Assembly: GCA_022747635.1 (NCBI GenBank)
Contig: JAKTNV010000078.1
Location: 620,001 to 684,000 of the forward strand
Length of the DNA: 64,000 bases
Reading direction: 5' to 3'
DNA from: Hetaerina americana
Lineage: Eukaryota > Arthropoda > Insecta > Odonata > Calopterygidae
The notes beneath the pieces are model-generated. The model did not search any database, was not told the DNA's origin, and saw only the letters and a program-made list of their open reading frames with translations. Within the stretch, counting starts at the first letter, position 1; every line of letters begins with the position of its first letter. Positions 13,782-26,118 of this stretch are shown piece by piece. The position numbers and the translations under genes are program-made.

Positions 13782-14000
13782 TTAAAGACTATTATCTAAT
13801 TGAAGCTGAGGATGAATATCCAATTTAAGGTACATTTTAGAGGAGCTAGATTTTATTTCAACAAAATAGACCGCTGTCCCTGATCCACATCGACCCACTG
13901 CATACGTGCGAGTTGATGGTCCATGTGTTTTACGCCATCCACTTTCAGTGTAGTCATAGGAATACAGCCGAGTACCAATAGCAAAAAATGCGTGCTCCAC
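13782..14000 (-). CDS. Unrecognised open frame, possible exon
   Basis: A minus-strand frame of 72 codons has a balanced, protein-like composition (for example AIGTRLYSYDYTESGWRKT and GRCGSGTAVYFVE), unlike the Lys/Asn/Ile-rich frames around it. An acceptor-like AG lies just upstream on the minus strand near 14009; the possible donor (GTACCT, near 13832) is poor. No domain is recognised and no second exon is visible. It may be an exon of an unknown gene, a decayed pseudogene, or chance. Confidence 0.2.
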   Translation of the reverse strand: MEHAFFAIGTRLYSYDYTESGWRKTHGPSTRTYAVGRCGSGTAVYFVEIKSSSSKMYLKLDIHPQLQLDNSL

Positions 14001-16970
14001 ATAAATCTTAATGGATATTAAACCAAATATGATAAAAAATAGTTCCTGGCTTTGCTAATAAATTCGAAAACCTACAGATTGGGAAAGGATTACACCGTTA
14101 ACTCTTCTAAAAATTATTAGGCGTATCATTTTAACCAAATATAAAAATTAATTTCATCAGATTCTCACCATTGTTAAGATAAAAATTCATACGGGCATGT
14201 GTAAAATAAGTGACGACGGATAAAGATAATTTTTCTTGCAGGTTTTAGAGTAGAGATCCTTATTTTACACGCCGAATGACGCTTCTAAATATATCAGTAA
14301 TTATGCATGGGATTCATTTAAAAAATGTAATCAGTTGATAGGTTAATCTTAAAACTGGAAAAATTAAATTTTCTAGGGGCTTAAATGTAATTTAAAGTTT
14401 ATTTTCAACCCAACCCACCGCATTTGTTCGCTCATAAGTCATCTCTTTTATTCCCGTCCTGTTTGCTGTTTACTCTTGCGTTCCATTTCCTACCACTCTG
14501 CCGTGGAATATCCTCAAAATTGAGTGCTTCGTCAGTGCATTCCCACGCAGCGAATCCTCCCGACTATAGCATCTCTTCCGCCTTGATTGAACTCGTTGTT
14601 GTGACAGGAAGCTATTTCTGCCCTCTAAAGCTCAGGATTCAATGCTTTCAAGCTACGTAGCTGCGTTGGTCCTCTCTCTCCCTGGCAACCAGGCCTGGTT
14701 GCTCGTTCCACATTTTTCCGGACAGGCTTTTTGTTCATCCTTATACCGCCACCCTAGTTTAGAGCATTATTCTTTTCTTGATATGAGATCGGAAAAGCAT
14801 GGCGTGCTGGGGCGAGGGAGTAATACCTTTTACGCAAGTAGAAATATAGAAGTTGACCTGAATGTTCTAAAAGTTCGTAGTAATATTAAAAATAAAATAT
14901 ATAAAGAGCACATCTAATCTTATGTGATAGAACGATCAGAAATCAAGCCAAAAGAAATTGTGGGTTCATGGTTTTTTGAATGATCAAATTATTATTACTT
15001 TCATTTGGGCAGGTGAATTGCAAAATTAAGATTTATGCACAAAGCTAAACGGAAAAAACATTTTGTAAAAACAATACGAAATATAGGAAAGCCATCGGGT
15101 GCGGATAATTTGATTTAACGTGGCCATATTTGAGAAATGAATTCTGAATTTTCGTAATCCATGTTGAACTACATGTATCATTCCCAAGAATTATGTAATA
15201 CATTACAATATGCTCTACCATTAAGCACGATGAATATTAAATTATGCATAAGTAACTTAGCCCTTAAAAAGTGATTCACATTTGATGTTAAAAATTGATT
15301 GAAAGTGTAGAAAATACTAGTTAGATACCCATATTTAAAAGCTGGGGTGGAAATCGATGCGAATAATTTATAGTTATCAGTTTCTTGAGTACGCTCTCAA
15401 AAACTAAATACATGCCTATCATTATACTCAGAGAATTAATAGATTGAACATCATATCGAATGAAAAGAAGTTTTCTCCAAAATTGATTTGCACCTAAATA
15501 AATGTTAGAGAAACGAAGAAAATAGAATTTTGAAACAATTCTGGATAATATAGATTATACCAATGGTATCAATTGCTTCGCATGAAAACATTTTGGTATG
15601 TAATGGCGAACGAAAACACCTAGTGCATTAACCCATATGTTAAAAGTCTCAGTAAAGGTAATAAAGACAGGTTGAATGCTAATAGAATAAGTAAAAACGA
15701 TTCTGGTAGAGAGAAAGGATTTAAGGGTACGAATAAGTCGGAGCCAAAAGAAGCAGGTGATCTTTTCTTGGATCAGGTACCAAATCCTAAAGTGTGGTTC
15801 TAAAATACTTAACTCATGCCAAATAATAAAAACTAAATAATAGGTTACAACGCTTTTAAGTAGTACGAGGACAGTAAAAGTTTTTAATGAAGGAAAATAG
15901 TTGGATATTACTAAAGGTCTGCCAAATTAAGACAAAATTGACACTTAATTACGAATATGAGTGCTAAATGCACAAAACGGACGGTGAAATCAGATAGCTA
16001 GTAGCAGATATACTGTCCATAATGCCAGTTCAAGGTTGTTCCAGTGAAGACAAACTAAGGAATTGAGGCATTAAGAAAGATGTTAAAGTATGAGACATTA
16101 ATGAAAAAATAAAATAAAATAGGAAAAAAATTGAGAGATGTCATAGAGCGGATGGAACATGAAGAGCGTCGAAAGTTCTTCCGTACAAACTCAATGGTCA
16201 AAAAAGTACAGGAAAACAACGAAAAGATAAAGAAATAATGTTCCAAATTTTTGATTCCAGAGCAGGTTTATAACCTATTCAATGAAAAAAGATAATGAGT
16301 GAAATACGAATTAATACGGGAAATTTGAATGCAGGACATATAAATTAGTGTAGGATACAAGTGCGTATATATAGTTGTGTGTGTTTAAAATTTTTTTTTA
16401 ACCGAAGGAATAAAATTTTTAGAATATTTTCTGAAATTAATGAAATCTGTTAATATTCCTCCACTATTGTTGTCAGTATCCCTAAACGAAGAAGGAATTC
16501 AACTAGGCGGAAATGGCATGTTTCTTTAAAAAAATTTAATTCGTTCTTCTTTGGGTCTCTTTTTGCGATATTGTCACCAGGAGAGCCGAGATATCTTCCT
16601 TAATCCCTTCGACGAAAGTGCCTGTCATATTTGGTAAAAAAATACGGAAATGAAAAAACGCGGCATGATAATTTCGGAAATAGATTCCGAAAAGTCAGAA
16701 CTCTTGAGGATATATACGAAACTCATATATCAAGAGAGAGAGAGAGAAATTTTTCGAAGGTATCAAGGCGCAGAAACTCTACGACATCAGACATCTTTTA
16801 TCAACCAAACCCAGCAGGCAAAGCGACCAAATTTTTATGACGCCAATAATACGCTTGAAAACAGATGAAATGTGGACTTATCCGACAAGTCACATTTAGG
16901 AATTTCCTTGAAATGCGAGCAAAATATTTGCTAACCTCCAGTCGTTCTTTATATAATTATATATATATAA

Positions 16971-16972
<2 letters not shown>
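14001..16972. other. AT-rich DNA, nothing recognised
   Basis: A slightly GC-richer patch at about 14410-14800 has two overlapping plus-strand frames (78 and 91 codons) rich in Ser and Leu, without motifs. The rest is AT-rich and featureless. Confidence 0.5.

Positions 16973-17030
<58 letters not shown>
16973..17030. repeat. (TA)n microsatellite
   Basis: About 58 bp of pure TA, preceded by broken TA units from 16950 and followed by CA-rich sequence to 17062. Confidence 0.95.
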
Positions 17031-17033
<3 letters not shown>

Positions 17034-19439
17034 CACACATACAAATATGTATACACACACACCTGTGTTCCGAGTTCACGTAAGAATTTGATCTTGCATT
17101 TTTTTGTCATGAAAAAATGCTGAAGGTAAATTTTTACAGACTCTAAGGTATTCTTTGAAACTACGGAATTTTTGTCATCAGTAAAATTATAAGCAGTTAA
17201 GCATAGATTGGAACAGATTACCAAAGTTATCATTCATCATGGCGGATTTGCAAAGCATGAAATCATTCTCGTAATTTATGTTAAACTCGCTGCAGTATTT
17301 CTTTCTGCAGGTTCTTCGTTACTTTTACCATTTTGAATCTATTCCTCTTGTTTACTTTTCCCCAATTACCTATTGTTATGCGTTTTATCACACTTTTTCA
17401 CTTCATTTATCCCTATTAATTTAATGTCACATTGACGTCAACTTCCTTTGTATTTCCTTCAATATCCTCTCTAATATTCTTTCTTTGAATTTCATCCGAA
17501 ATCAACTACTTCTCCACCACTCTAACACTTCGTGAATTGTCATCCGATAAACGTCACCATCAAAGTTTCAATTAATCACTATTTTCTTCTCCATGCACGA
17601 ATTAAGTATATACGCAAAGTTCGTAATCAGCGTTCATCTTTTTGATTGTCGATGCCGATATCTAACTCTCAAAATGGTTCTTCCCAAAATACTTATTTCC
17701 CTATGTTCATATCATCTCATCTGGAGACAGAGGTTCAATTTTATTCTCTGTTTGAATATTCATTTAATTTCACAATTTCTATCCTGATATTCCCACTTCA
17801 AAACTGCTTTCCTTTTTCTACGGATAAAGAGTTATTTCTTTCAATTAAAAGTTTAGCTTAGCATTTCAAGGATTTCATTTGTCCCGAAAGGCTCCCGTTC
17901 TTCACTATAACTTTAGGAAGACATTTTAAACCGCAATTGTAACTGGTTTAGTTAGCAGACCCTTCCTCCTGAATTCCTACCTCAGTATTCTTTCACCTTT
18001 TATAATGCTTTGCACATGGATGATATTTCATCGTGCCATATAAATGGAAATCCTGAGTCATATATTCCTGTCTTTAAATGTTTTTATTACTCTTATAGTA
18101 TCAAGTTTTCATATCTCCTTTCACCACTCAAGTGGATATTCATTTGCGTCTGGTCTATCTCATAATCCAAAATTTCAATCATGAAACTAGGATTTAAATT
18201 ACTTGAAACTCAATATTATGTGATCAGAAAGTCCAAAACCCTTATCATAATAACCATTGTAATATTTTTCTCCTTCAGACAATCTACAGAGATGCCATTT
18301 TCATTCGCCTTCTCCATCTTTATTTCATCTCGTTTTTTTCCGTGCTGTAGAGCTTGAAACTAGATTTATAAGTAAATTAATACGTCTTTTACATTCTTGG
18401 GTAGCAACTATCCATATATAATTTCCACCATCTAAAATAATCGGAATCCCTTTACTATCTGGTGCCTTCACGTATTCATTGCATTTTACCCAAATCAAAT
18501 GTATCTAATGCATATATCTGTTTGAATATTTACCGAAAGCTATATCGTTTCATCCCTTCTATTCTGAGAACTCTTTCACTTCCTTGCGTAATAACTGCAC
18601 TTTCTCCTGTATCCAAAGTATTTTAACTGAATGTGTACTTTGCTATGTAAACATTAAAAAAATGAATTACTCCTTAAAAAAAATAAATAATCATCGCATG
18701 GTGACGTGCACCTAACTGCGTGGCCACAATTTAGTGTATTTTCACAATTTTAGAAATAATCTATTTGCGCACATAAGCAAATGGGTTACGAGACATGGGA
18801 GTCGAAAGACGATGTTTTGGATAAAAATGTGGTATTCTAGAGTGGTAAGGAAGGTGAAATCAGGAGGAAAAAATGTTGGGAAGAGATTTAAGTGTTAGTT
18901 GGTTTACAATAGCTTAATCTCAGAATAAGGTTGTTACTTTACATCCGATTAAATCCAGAATTGGTGAACCCTTTAAGGGTGCACATTATCCGAATTCTGC
19001 CTTAGAGTGTGTCAATTATTGCAAACCACATTCACTGCATAAGCTACGGCCCCCTTTCTTATATTCAATCTGATCTTTCTCATTTGTGATCTGATTTTTG
19101 TTATTTTAATAATTTTAAAATATTTCACAGCCAATTTTTTTCTGACCATATTGGGAACTTATACATAAAGAGCAGGAGAGATGCAATTTTTTATTTATTT
19201 CAGGAATGGAATATATTTTCCAAATGTATTGTTAATGACAATGGAATTGGAAGCCTTTGATTAGTGTTTGATTTTTCATTAGATTGGATAAAACATAATT
19301 ACATGAAAATAATTACGTATACTTCTAAAGCTGAGGGCACAATATGAGTAAAGTTCAATTTTAATGGAATTCACGCAAGGTAAGCATTTCTCCAGCATAG
19401 ATTCTCTGAAAATGAGTTAATGATCATGCCTCTTGAGTG
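17031..19439. other. AT-rich, pyrimidine-biased DNA
   Basis: About 17280-18620 is T/C-rich on the plus strand with short frames only. No conserved motif or repeat boundary was seen. Confidence 0.5.
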
Positions 19440-20280
19440 CATGCGAATCCTAGACTCTTCAGCCAACCGAACAAAATGTTACTCACCCGCTCATGCTGAC
19501 GAGCGACCACGATTATTTATAACACTCACGCATCTTACTATCATCGGTTTCACTCGCTCCACCCGTTGCACCTTCAATTAGCTCCCTACTTATAAGTCCG
19601 TCCCTTCCATCTCCTCTCCACTCGCTCGGATTCCTCCGAGTCCCGTCCACGTCCTCCCCGTAGGCCCCCGCACCCCCCTCCCGGCTTCACGCCCCGAGTC
19701 TCCTCGTCACTCTCAGTCCCCTTTTTGCCTTTCCCTCCCTCCTTTCGCTCGGCTCCTTATCGGGAATACTGGCTGAAGAGACCTACTGCACCACTCTCCC
19801 TCGTTCCCTTTGCTCTCCCTGCCCCTCCTCTATCCTTTCCTCGCCAAACTACTCCAAAGACTACACAGAATGGGGGAGGGGTAGGAGAGGGGATGGCGAC
19901 AGCGCCAATTGAACCGGGTCACTGCTTCGATCACGGCACGCAGCCTGGGATTGCGAAGCGGCACGGCGTGGGCAAGGACAGGGCGAGAGGGAGAGAATGA
20001 GGGGGCAGCTTTGCAGTGGTATAAGGAGGGGTGGTTAGGGAGCTGTAGTTCGTTGCCTCCTTGTCGCGCGTCCGGTCACGGACTCGGCATGTTTTCGGAA
20101 ATTTCAGCCTAGTATAAGGGGTGTCGTCCACTCGGACGGGGGACGGAGGGGTGGGAAGAACACCGAAGACAGCCGGCGGAAGGTTCGAGAGGAACGATTT
20201 ACACCTTCATCTGCATATTATCCTCCCCGCTAGCCGCTAACGGGGCCATTGTGGGGAGGATACAAGGTCATCTACTATGA
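19440..20280. other. GC-rich, strand-asymmetric island
   Basis: The plus strand is C/T-rich from about 19550 to 19860, then switches to G/A-rich from about 19865 to 20190. Frames on both strands are open but Pro/Arg/Gly-rich and not recognisable. The segment at 20220-20265 contains a short inverted repeat (TCCTCCCCGC against GTGGGGAGGA). A promoter-like role is possible but not demonstrable. Confidence 0.45.
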
Positions 20281-20504
20281 AAGGCCGGATTTTAAATATG
20301 TATTGATTCGGCAGACATTGGTTAATTTAAGTTCCTGAAAATCTTTAATATGTAGATAGGAGGAAAATTGGTTTATCAATGTAATAAGTTTTGAAAACTA
20401 ATTACCGTGGCCTCAAAACATGCCAATTTTTTGTTGAAGTCAATTTTGCATTTATATTCTCAACTTCTATACTTAGAATCCTATCTATATTTCCTGAAAA
20501 GGTA

Positions 20505-20836
20505 ATATTATTCGCAGTAGTAGTAGTAGTTTTGAGGGGAGGCGACCGACAACTGAGGTCATTTGCCATAGGGGAAGGACAGGAAAGGATGAAGGGTGGA
20601 GAGAAACCCGGCGTCGGCATTAGCCTACTCTTTACGAAAGGCGCCAAGGGGTCCGCGGCTTAACGTCCCATCCGACGGACGGCGTACTCACTCAAAGTGC
20701 CCTCCACAAAGCACCTCAAGTAGGGATCGAGATACCTCTGAAAAATATTCAACACCGCCGGGATTTGAACCCGCGCCCTCAGGGTGGGAAGCCAGTACGT
20801 TAGCCCCCGCACCATCTCGATCCCCATATTATTCGC
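20505..20836 (-). mobile_element. tRNA-derived SINE with 11-bp target-site duplication
   Basis: The element itself is 20516-20825 (310 bp), read on the minus strand. It is flanked by perfect 11-bp direct repeats ATATTATTCGC at 20505-20515 and 20826-20836. The 5' end (20825 downward) is a tRNA-like head whose B box reads GGGTTCAAATCCC. The body follows, and the 3' end is a short CTA microsatellite, seen as TAGTAGTAGTAG on the plus strand. This arrangement (Pol III head, body, simple tail, target duplication) is the standard signature of a SINE mobilised by a LINE reverse transcriptase. It has no coding capacity. Confidence 0.9.
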
Positions 20837-21639
20837 TTCGTGGCATAAAGGTGATATTTGCTTTCAAGTCCATTGCCAACCGAAAATGTCTTATTTATCA
20901 ATTAATGAAACCCTTGTATTTATATTTTTGTTTTCAAATTTTCCTTAAGCTCGATCGTTTCAAAACACTTACCAATGAACGAAAATGTTTATCTTACGCG
21001 TCCTTTAAATTCCTAAGAATCTGTCATCTACCTGATTTCACTTGTTTAGAAATTAGAAATAAAATATTTTTATGCTGAAATAATTGAACACAATTAAAAT
21101 TCACTGCATACTGAATGCTGCATCGCATGAAATTAACTCATATTTTTTCTTAGACTTCAGTAGACCACAGCTAAATTGTTATATTCACCTTTCTGTACCT
21201 CATACCATGTGAGCTTGCATGAGGGTGCCACAGAATGTTTAGGACATTTGCTTTAATTTCTGCACGATAATTCGATTCTCGCCTAATAATACAAGTAATT
21301 TAAGACGGCTATGGCTGATACAAATCATTAATGAGAAGGGACTGATCACGCTTTCTAGAAGAACTTTGGTTGCTACACAAAATCATAATGTCATCATTGA
21401 GTTATCAATTTTTTTCGTTTTTCGCGTATATTGACTGCTAAGTTTTCGTTTATTCCAAAGTTTGGTGATCTGTCAATACAGATGATTGTGTGGCGCTTTG
21501 TAAAAAGCTTTAGGAAAATCCAAGGATGCCTTATCTAATTATATTTATTTTCTCTCTTATCGGAATACTATGAATTAATTCCTAATTCGCTCCACATGAC
21601 TTACGCATTCAGAAATCGATAATATAAGATCGGCGCTCG
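20837..21639. other. AT-rich DNA, nothing recognised
   Basis: No gene, RNA or bounded repeat is visible between the SINE and the non-LTR element. Confidence 0.5.
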
Positions 21640-21659
21640 TGGGGTATCATCATCATTAG

Positions 21660-21866
21660 GTCGTTCAATCCATGGATTAGTTATTTCCATCCTACCCTAT
21701 CTGATGCCAGGAATTGGCTTAATTCCTGGTATTTTTGACAAAGTACTTTTTTCTTTCTTTGCCCCATGTATTTATCCCTTGGCCTTCCTCTTGGGCTTTT
21801 CCCTCTATTTTTCCTTCTATTATATTCTTCACGAATCCATTGTGCCTCAGGGTGCGGCCAATTCAT
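21660..21866 (-). pseudogene. C-terminal tail of the family A polyprotein
   Basis: The frame contains the Arg/Gly/Pro-rich segment RRKNRGKSPRGRPRDKY followed by FLASDRVGWK, the typical LINE polyprotein ending in which a basic GRPR stretch precedes a DR-x-x-W motif. It lies in order downstream of the reverse transcriptase fragments. Confidence 0.7.
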
Positions 21867-22084
21867 CTGGTTCCTCTTTTCGTTATAGTGCTCCGTTTAT
21901 AAGGTCCGTTCTTCATCAATTCTTCTGCATACTTCTTCATTTCTTATTTTATCCGTCCATTTGATCTTAAGCATCCTCCTTTAACACCAGGTTTCGAAGG
22001 TTCTAGTCTTTTCAGGTCTACTTTTCCGATGGTCTATGCTTCTGACCCATAGATCGCCACGCTCCATACGAATGTTTTGACTTG

Positions 22085-23416
22085 TTATATCCTCGTCTGT
22101 AGTTCTACATTCTTTGAACACAGCAGTTGTCCTTTCAATGTATATGCTTTATTAGCTTGAGCTATTCTTTGTTTGATGGCTGTAGTACTTCTTCCGTCCC
22201 TTGTGATGGTACTTCCGAGATGGGTGAAGGAATCCACTAGCTCTAATTTTTGTCCTTTCAGTCCTTTGACTACTGTATTCCGATTCTCTCTTCCACATAC
22301 AAGGATTTTATTCTTCGTCTTTTTTATATTGATGTTGTATCTTTGTAGAACTTGATCGAATACGTTTAGAGGCCTTTGAAGATCATCCTGGTTTTCTGCT
22401 ATCATTGCAACATCGTCGGTGAAGCCTAGCATGTTTATCCCTTCTCCACTGATCCTAATTGAATTTAATCCAATGTCTTGTGCTTCTGTTGTTGCCTCCT
22501 CCATTTTGAACAATGCAGGTTAGAGGTGGTATCCTTGTAGACTCCTTTGTAAATTTTAGCCTCTCTATGGCTTCCATCTCTCATTTGCATTTTGGCAACT
22601 TGCTTCTTGTATAGCTCATTGATTATTCTTCTGTCGTAGTAATCTATTCCGCGTTTTTCCAGCAGTCCAGATATCTTGTTCCATTCCACATTATCGAAGG
22701 CTTTTTCCAAGTCCACGAATGCCACATACAGTTGCTTGTTCGCATGCATTGTTTTCTCTATCTTGACTCTCGGAAAAAATTGCTTTCCTGGTTCCTCTGT
22801 TCTTCCTAAAGTCAAATTGGTTTTCCGATAGTTTATCTTTAATTTTCCTTTCCATCCTTCGACTTGTTATTTGCGTAAGTATTTTTGATGCATGTGACAC
22901 AAGACGCAAGATTCGGTGTTTCCCACATTTCTCTGCCCTCGCCTTCTTTGGTATTGCGATCGTCAGATTCCTTTGAAAGTCTTGAGGATGTCTTCCGTCT
23001 TTGCATATATCTTTCATTATTCCCTGCAGAAAATCTTTGACTTTGTTTCCGAGTGCCTTGTTGATGTCTCCGCTGATTTTGTCTTCTCCAGGAGCATGGT
23101 TTTTCTCAAGGTATTTTATTACTCTATCAAATTTGCTCCTCAGTATGTATGGACCCTGGTTTTCGTCATCCGTTTATCTCTCGTCCTTCATCAGGTTTTC
23201 TTCCAGCGGCCTCGGACCTTGGTCGAGTTATTCGGTGTATTGCTTCCATATATTGCCAATATCTTCACCTTCTATCAGTATATCCCCGTTTATATCCCTG
23301 ATGTTATTGCTTTTCATTTTCCTTTCTCCGAAATGTTTCTTCACCAGTTTATATGGTCTGGCGGTATTCCCTTCTTCATATTTTCGTTGATTTCCTCGCA
23401 GCAGCCTTCTATCCAA
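22085..23416 (-). pseudogene. Reverse transcriptase of the family A element, frame-broken
   Basis: Successive minus-strand frames supply consecutive blocks of a LINE reverse transcriptase. The linker is at 23228-23416 (KHFGERKMKSNNIRDINGD). The fingers region is at 22700-23017 (IAIPKKARAEKCGKHR, LVSHASKIL, ENQFDFRKNRGTRKA). The palm motif with a catalytic Asp is at 22690-22745 (FVDLEKAFDNVEW), and the second catalytic motif, as FTDD, is at about 22415-22435. The block usually reading QGCSLSP is lost through frameshifts near 22520-22550. The C-terminal thumb follows (LVDSFTHLGSTITRDG). At least two frame changes make it nonfunctional. Confidence 0.85.
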
Positions 23417-23754
23417 TTCTCCCTAGCCTATTTGTATTCTCGGTTTACTTCGTTCTTAAGCTTTTTGTAGAGCCTTTCCTCATCATCATTCCTGGCGTTC
23501 TTATATTTTCTTCTTTCTTCTGTTAGTTTCCTGATCTTCATTGTTAGCCATGGTTTCTTCGTGTCGGCTTTCTCTCTCACCAGTTGCTATTCTGCAATTC
23601 TGCCATTATCCTCTTCAGTTGATCCCATCTCTATTCTTTGCTACTTTGTCCTTCATCACCTTGCTCGCTGTCAATGGCCGCGGCGAATCTTTCTCTGCTT
23701 TATCTTATCTTTATCCGCCCGCAATTTTTAGTCCCACCTTAGCTCTTGTTTGGT

Positions 23755-24053
23755 CTACTTAATTTTCTTGTAGCGTTCTTTCCTCTCCGTGATTATTAGT
23801 TTGTGATCGCTATTTATTTTTTCACCGGGGTAGCTCTTGCACTGCTTTACCTGGTTCATGTATCTCCTTCTTACTAGTATGTAGTCTATTTGGTATCTTG
23901 TGATATCCCCTAGCATCTTCCATGTGTATCTCCTTTGTCGATGTTGTTCAAAACGGGTGTTAGCGAATACCATTTTCTTCTCATTGCAAAACTCGACTAA
24001 TCTTACTCCTTTGGATTTCCGTTTTCCCAGCCCATCGTGGGGTGTATTTATCT
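23755..24053 (-). pseudogene. APE-type endonuclease fragment of the family A element
   Basis: The minus-strand frame carries the closing part of an exonuclease-endonuclease-phosphatase fold as used by LINEs to nick target DNA. Visible motifs are GLGKRKSKGVRLVEFC, RRYTWKM, YQIDYILVRR and, near the end, SDHKLI, which holds the catalytic Asp-His pair. The N-terminal part with the metal-binding Asn and Glu is missing because of the truncation at about 24050. The first residues of the open frame (down to about FSFQ) come from flanking DNA, not the element. Confidence 0.8.
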
Positions 24054-24055
24054 GA

Positions 24056-25237
24056 AATGAAAAATCAAAGAATTTAAAATTTCCCAAAACAATAAAAAAT
24101 TTAAATTTTTCCTAAAAAAATTTTAAATTTTCTTCAAATCATCAACTTTACCCAAAATATTTTCTTCATTTCAATAAATATTCAATTTTGATTCTTCACT
24201 TCCAGTTTTCGTTCTTGAAAGTCTTTGATTATCTGGAACTTATAACAAAAGTGCGAGTAGTAAGGTTACGATTATATGTTAAGTTATGCTACTACGTGGC
24301 ATTATGTCTCATTTATGAAATATCTTGTGAAGGCAGTGAAAGAGATTTCCTGAGGAAATTATAAACAGTGAAATAGTTTTTATAGTCATGTAAGGTACGT
24401 TTAATTTCAAGCAAAATTGAAATTTTATCTGAAAATGTAGATATATTTTCTATTTGATAAAAATAATATTTCCATGAAGACTTATTAGCAAAATAATATC
24501 GTTTTCCGTAAACTTGTCTTAAATGAAAGCGCAATGATGCTTATTTGATAAAATTATAAAAATTATGATATTATCTAATGTAACTAGGCGTTACCCTTTT
24601 ATCTTGAAATATATCCTCAAATAAGCTCTCTCGTAAATTCAATTTATTCGTTTCAGTACATTTCTAACTTCTCAGTTGAATAAAATCATTCAAGTTTGAA
24701 ATATATATTGAAGATACGTTCCCTCTTGCTCCGGCTTCTATTTTTGCCATGGTGAAAGAGGTGAAATGAGTTATAATAGGTTACTATCCGTTTATCCGAA
24801 ACCGAGATAAGTCTTTGTCCCGTACACAAGTTTTGAGGAGCTAAAATTGAGGTGAGGGAGTGTTAAATGAAAACGATTATTCAATTTTCCATATTTCAAT
24901 GTAGAAAGCTAATGCTTCTGTAATCAAAGCCACGGTTTAGTTGACTTTTTTATGCCGAACAAAGTTGAAGGATATTATCGGTAGTTTCAATTTGGAAATT
25001 GGGTTATCTCAAACATTTTCTCCAATCTCATGCATACTAACCATTACAAGTATTCACTATGAACAAAGCTATACACTTAATTCCTCGCTGTATAATTGAT
25101 GAATTTGTTTAAACTTGATATTCAATTAATTAGCAATTTTAATATATATTCTGTAAAATCCCTAAACATGAACTGACAAACGGACGATAGTGATGTAAAT
25201 TGAAAGTAGAAAATGAGAGGTAACGTGATAAAAGGTT
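24056..25237. other. AT-rich DNA, nothing recognised
   Basis: The segment 24055-24180 is very rich in A and T with repeated AAATTT phrases. The rest has only short frames. Confidence 0.5.
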
Positions 25238-26118
25238 TCAGGAGGGCGTTGTAATAATCGCGGATGTGTAATGAAAGCAGATGAATTGTGAGGAGAAAGA
25301 TGAGCTGGACTGGGACCAGGAGGAAAGGGGGCAGAAATAGAATGGGAAGATAAGGTGGGCGGAGCGGGGAAGCAGACTAACTGGTAGGTGGCCGGGGAGG
25401 CGAATACGCGGTGGGAAGGTATACGAATCCATCACGGCCATCCCACTCCTTCCACCCTCTCCGTGCCCGACTCTTTCCCTCATCCCTCTTTCCCTCTTCC
25501 CTCTCCCCCGTCTCTCTCCCACCGGCATCATTCTCCCTTCTGCCGACCCCACGACGATGTAGAGACTTTGCAGCGTGCACGTCGAGGCCGCAAACTCGGT
25601 CGGGAACACTTTGGTCACTTCGGACACTTCGCACGCGCTTCTCGGGTGCTCTGCGTCCGCGGCACACGCCACCGCACTCCTTGCAGTTGTTTTGTTCATC
25701 GCCGGGCCTTCCGCGCTTCTAACTTCCTGCCACTCTCCTGAACATTTTCCTCCCTGCCTCGGTCTCGTGACACCACGAGCCCGACGGCGTTTCTCGGACA
25801 ACGTTGTTCTCTGCCATCCGCGCGTTGAAGTCACTTCTCTCCTCCCCCACCTTCTCTCATACTCCTTGCCGTCTTTTTTGTTTTCCTTGGCCAAATTTCA
25901 CCTCCGCGTTCCCCTGCTCCTCTTCGCCCTGCTTCCTCGTTTCACGTTCAATACCACTCCTTCCAAACTTTTCGCACTCTCCCTCCTCCACTCGCAAACG
26001 GTCAGCTCTCTCCGGTCTCCAATTTCTTCGGGACAGTTCCGTTCGTGGCCCCGGTGTTTGTTGTTTACATAACTTGGAGCTCACTTCTCCCACATGAGAG
26101 GTTTAACGCCCGCCCTCG
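25238..26118 (+). promoter_or_regulatory. GC-rich island, candidate promoter and 5' UTR exon
   Basis: The plus strand is G/A-rich from 25240 to about 25400, then C/T-rich with many CG dinucleotides to about 26060. It ends in a consensus donor, CCCTCG/GTGAGT, with the cut after 26118. The next good plus-strand acceptor with a coding-like exon is at 33438. I infer a promoter and noncoding first exon for that gene. Long frames across the island (for example 165 codons at 25575-26072) are open because of composition and lack recognisable domains. The transcription start is not identified. The alternative is another GC-rich island like those at 8 and 19.5 kb. Confidence 0.4.

Larger units (their letters stand above)
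21640..24055 (-). mobile_element. Non-LTR retrotransposon, family A: 5'-truncated and frame-broken
   Basis: Read on the minus strand, this is the 3' part of an endonuclease-type LINE. The order is the C-terminal part of an APE-like endonuclease, a linker, a reverse transcriptase domain and a C-terminal tail ending near GLNDLMMM at about 21640-21665. At about 24050 the similarity stops and AT-rich DNA begins, so the 5' end is truncated as is usual for LINEs. Several frameshifts and stops show it is dead. The domain order and sequence style resemble the RTE or related clades found in many arthropods; I cannot assign the clade without a search. Confidence 0.85.

Noticed and set aside
22916..23470. 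184-codon plus-strand frame
   Set aside because: It is the antisense shadow of the reverse transcriptase pseudogene on the minus strand.
25575..26072. 165-codon plus-strand frame in the GC island
   Set aside because: Other frames on both strands are equally open here and the product is composition-driven (Leu/Ser/Pro/Arg) with no domain. I kept only the splice-donor observation.
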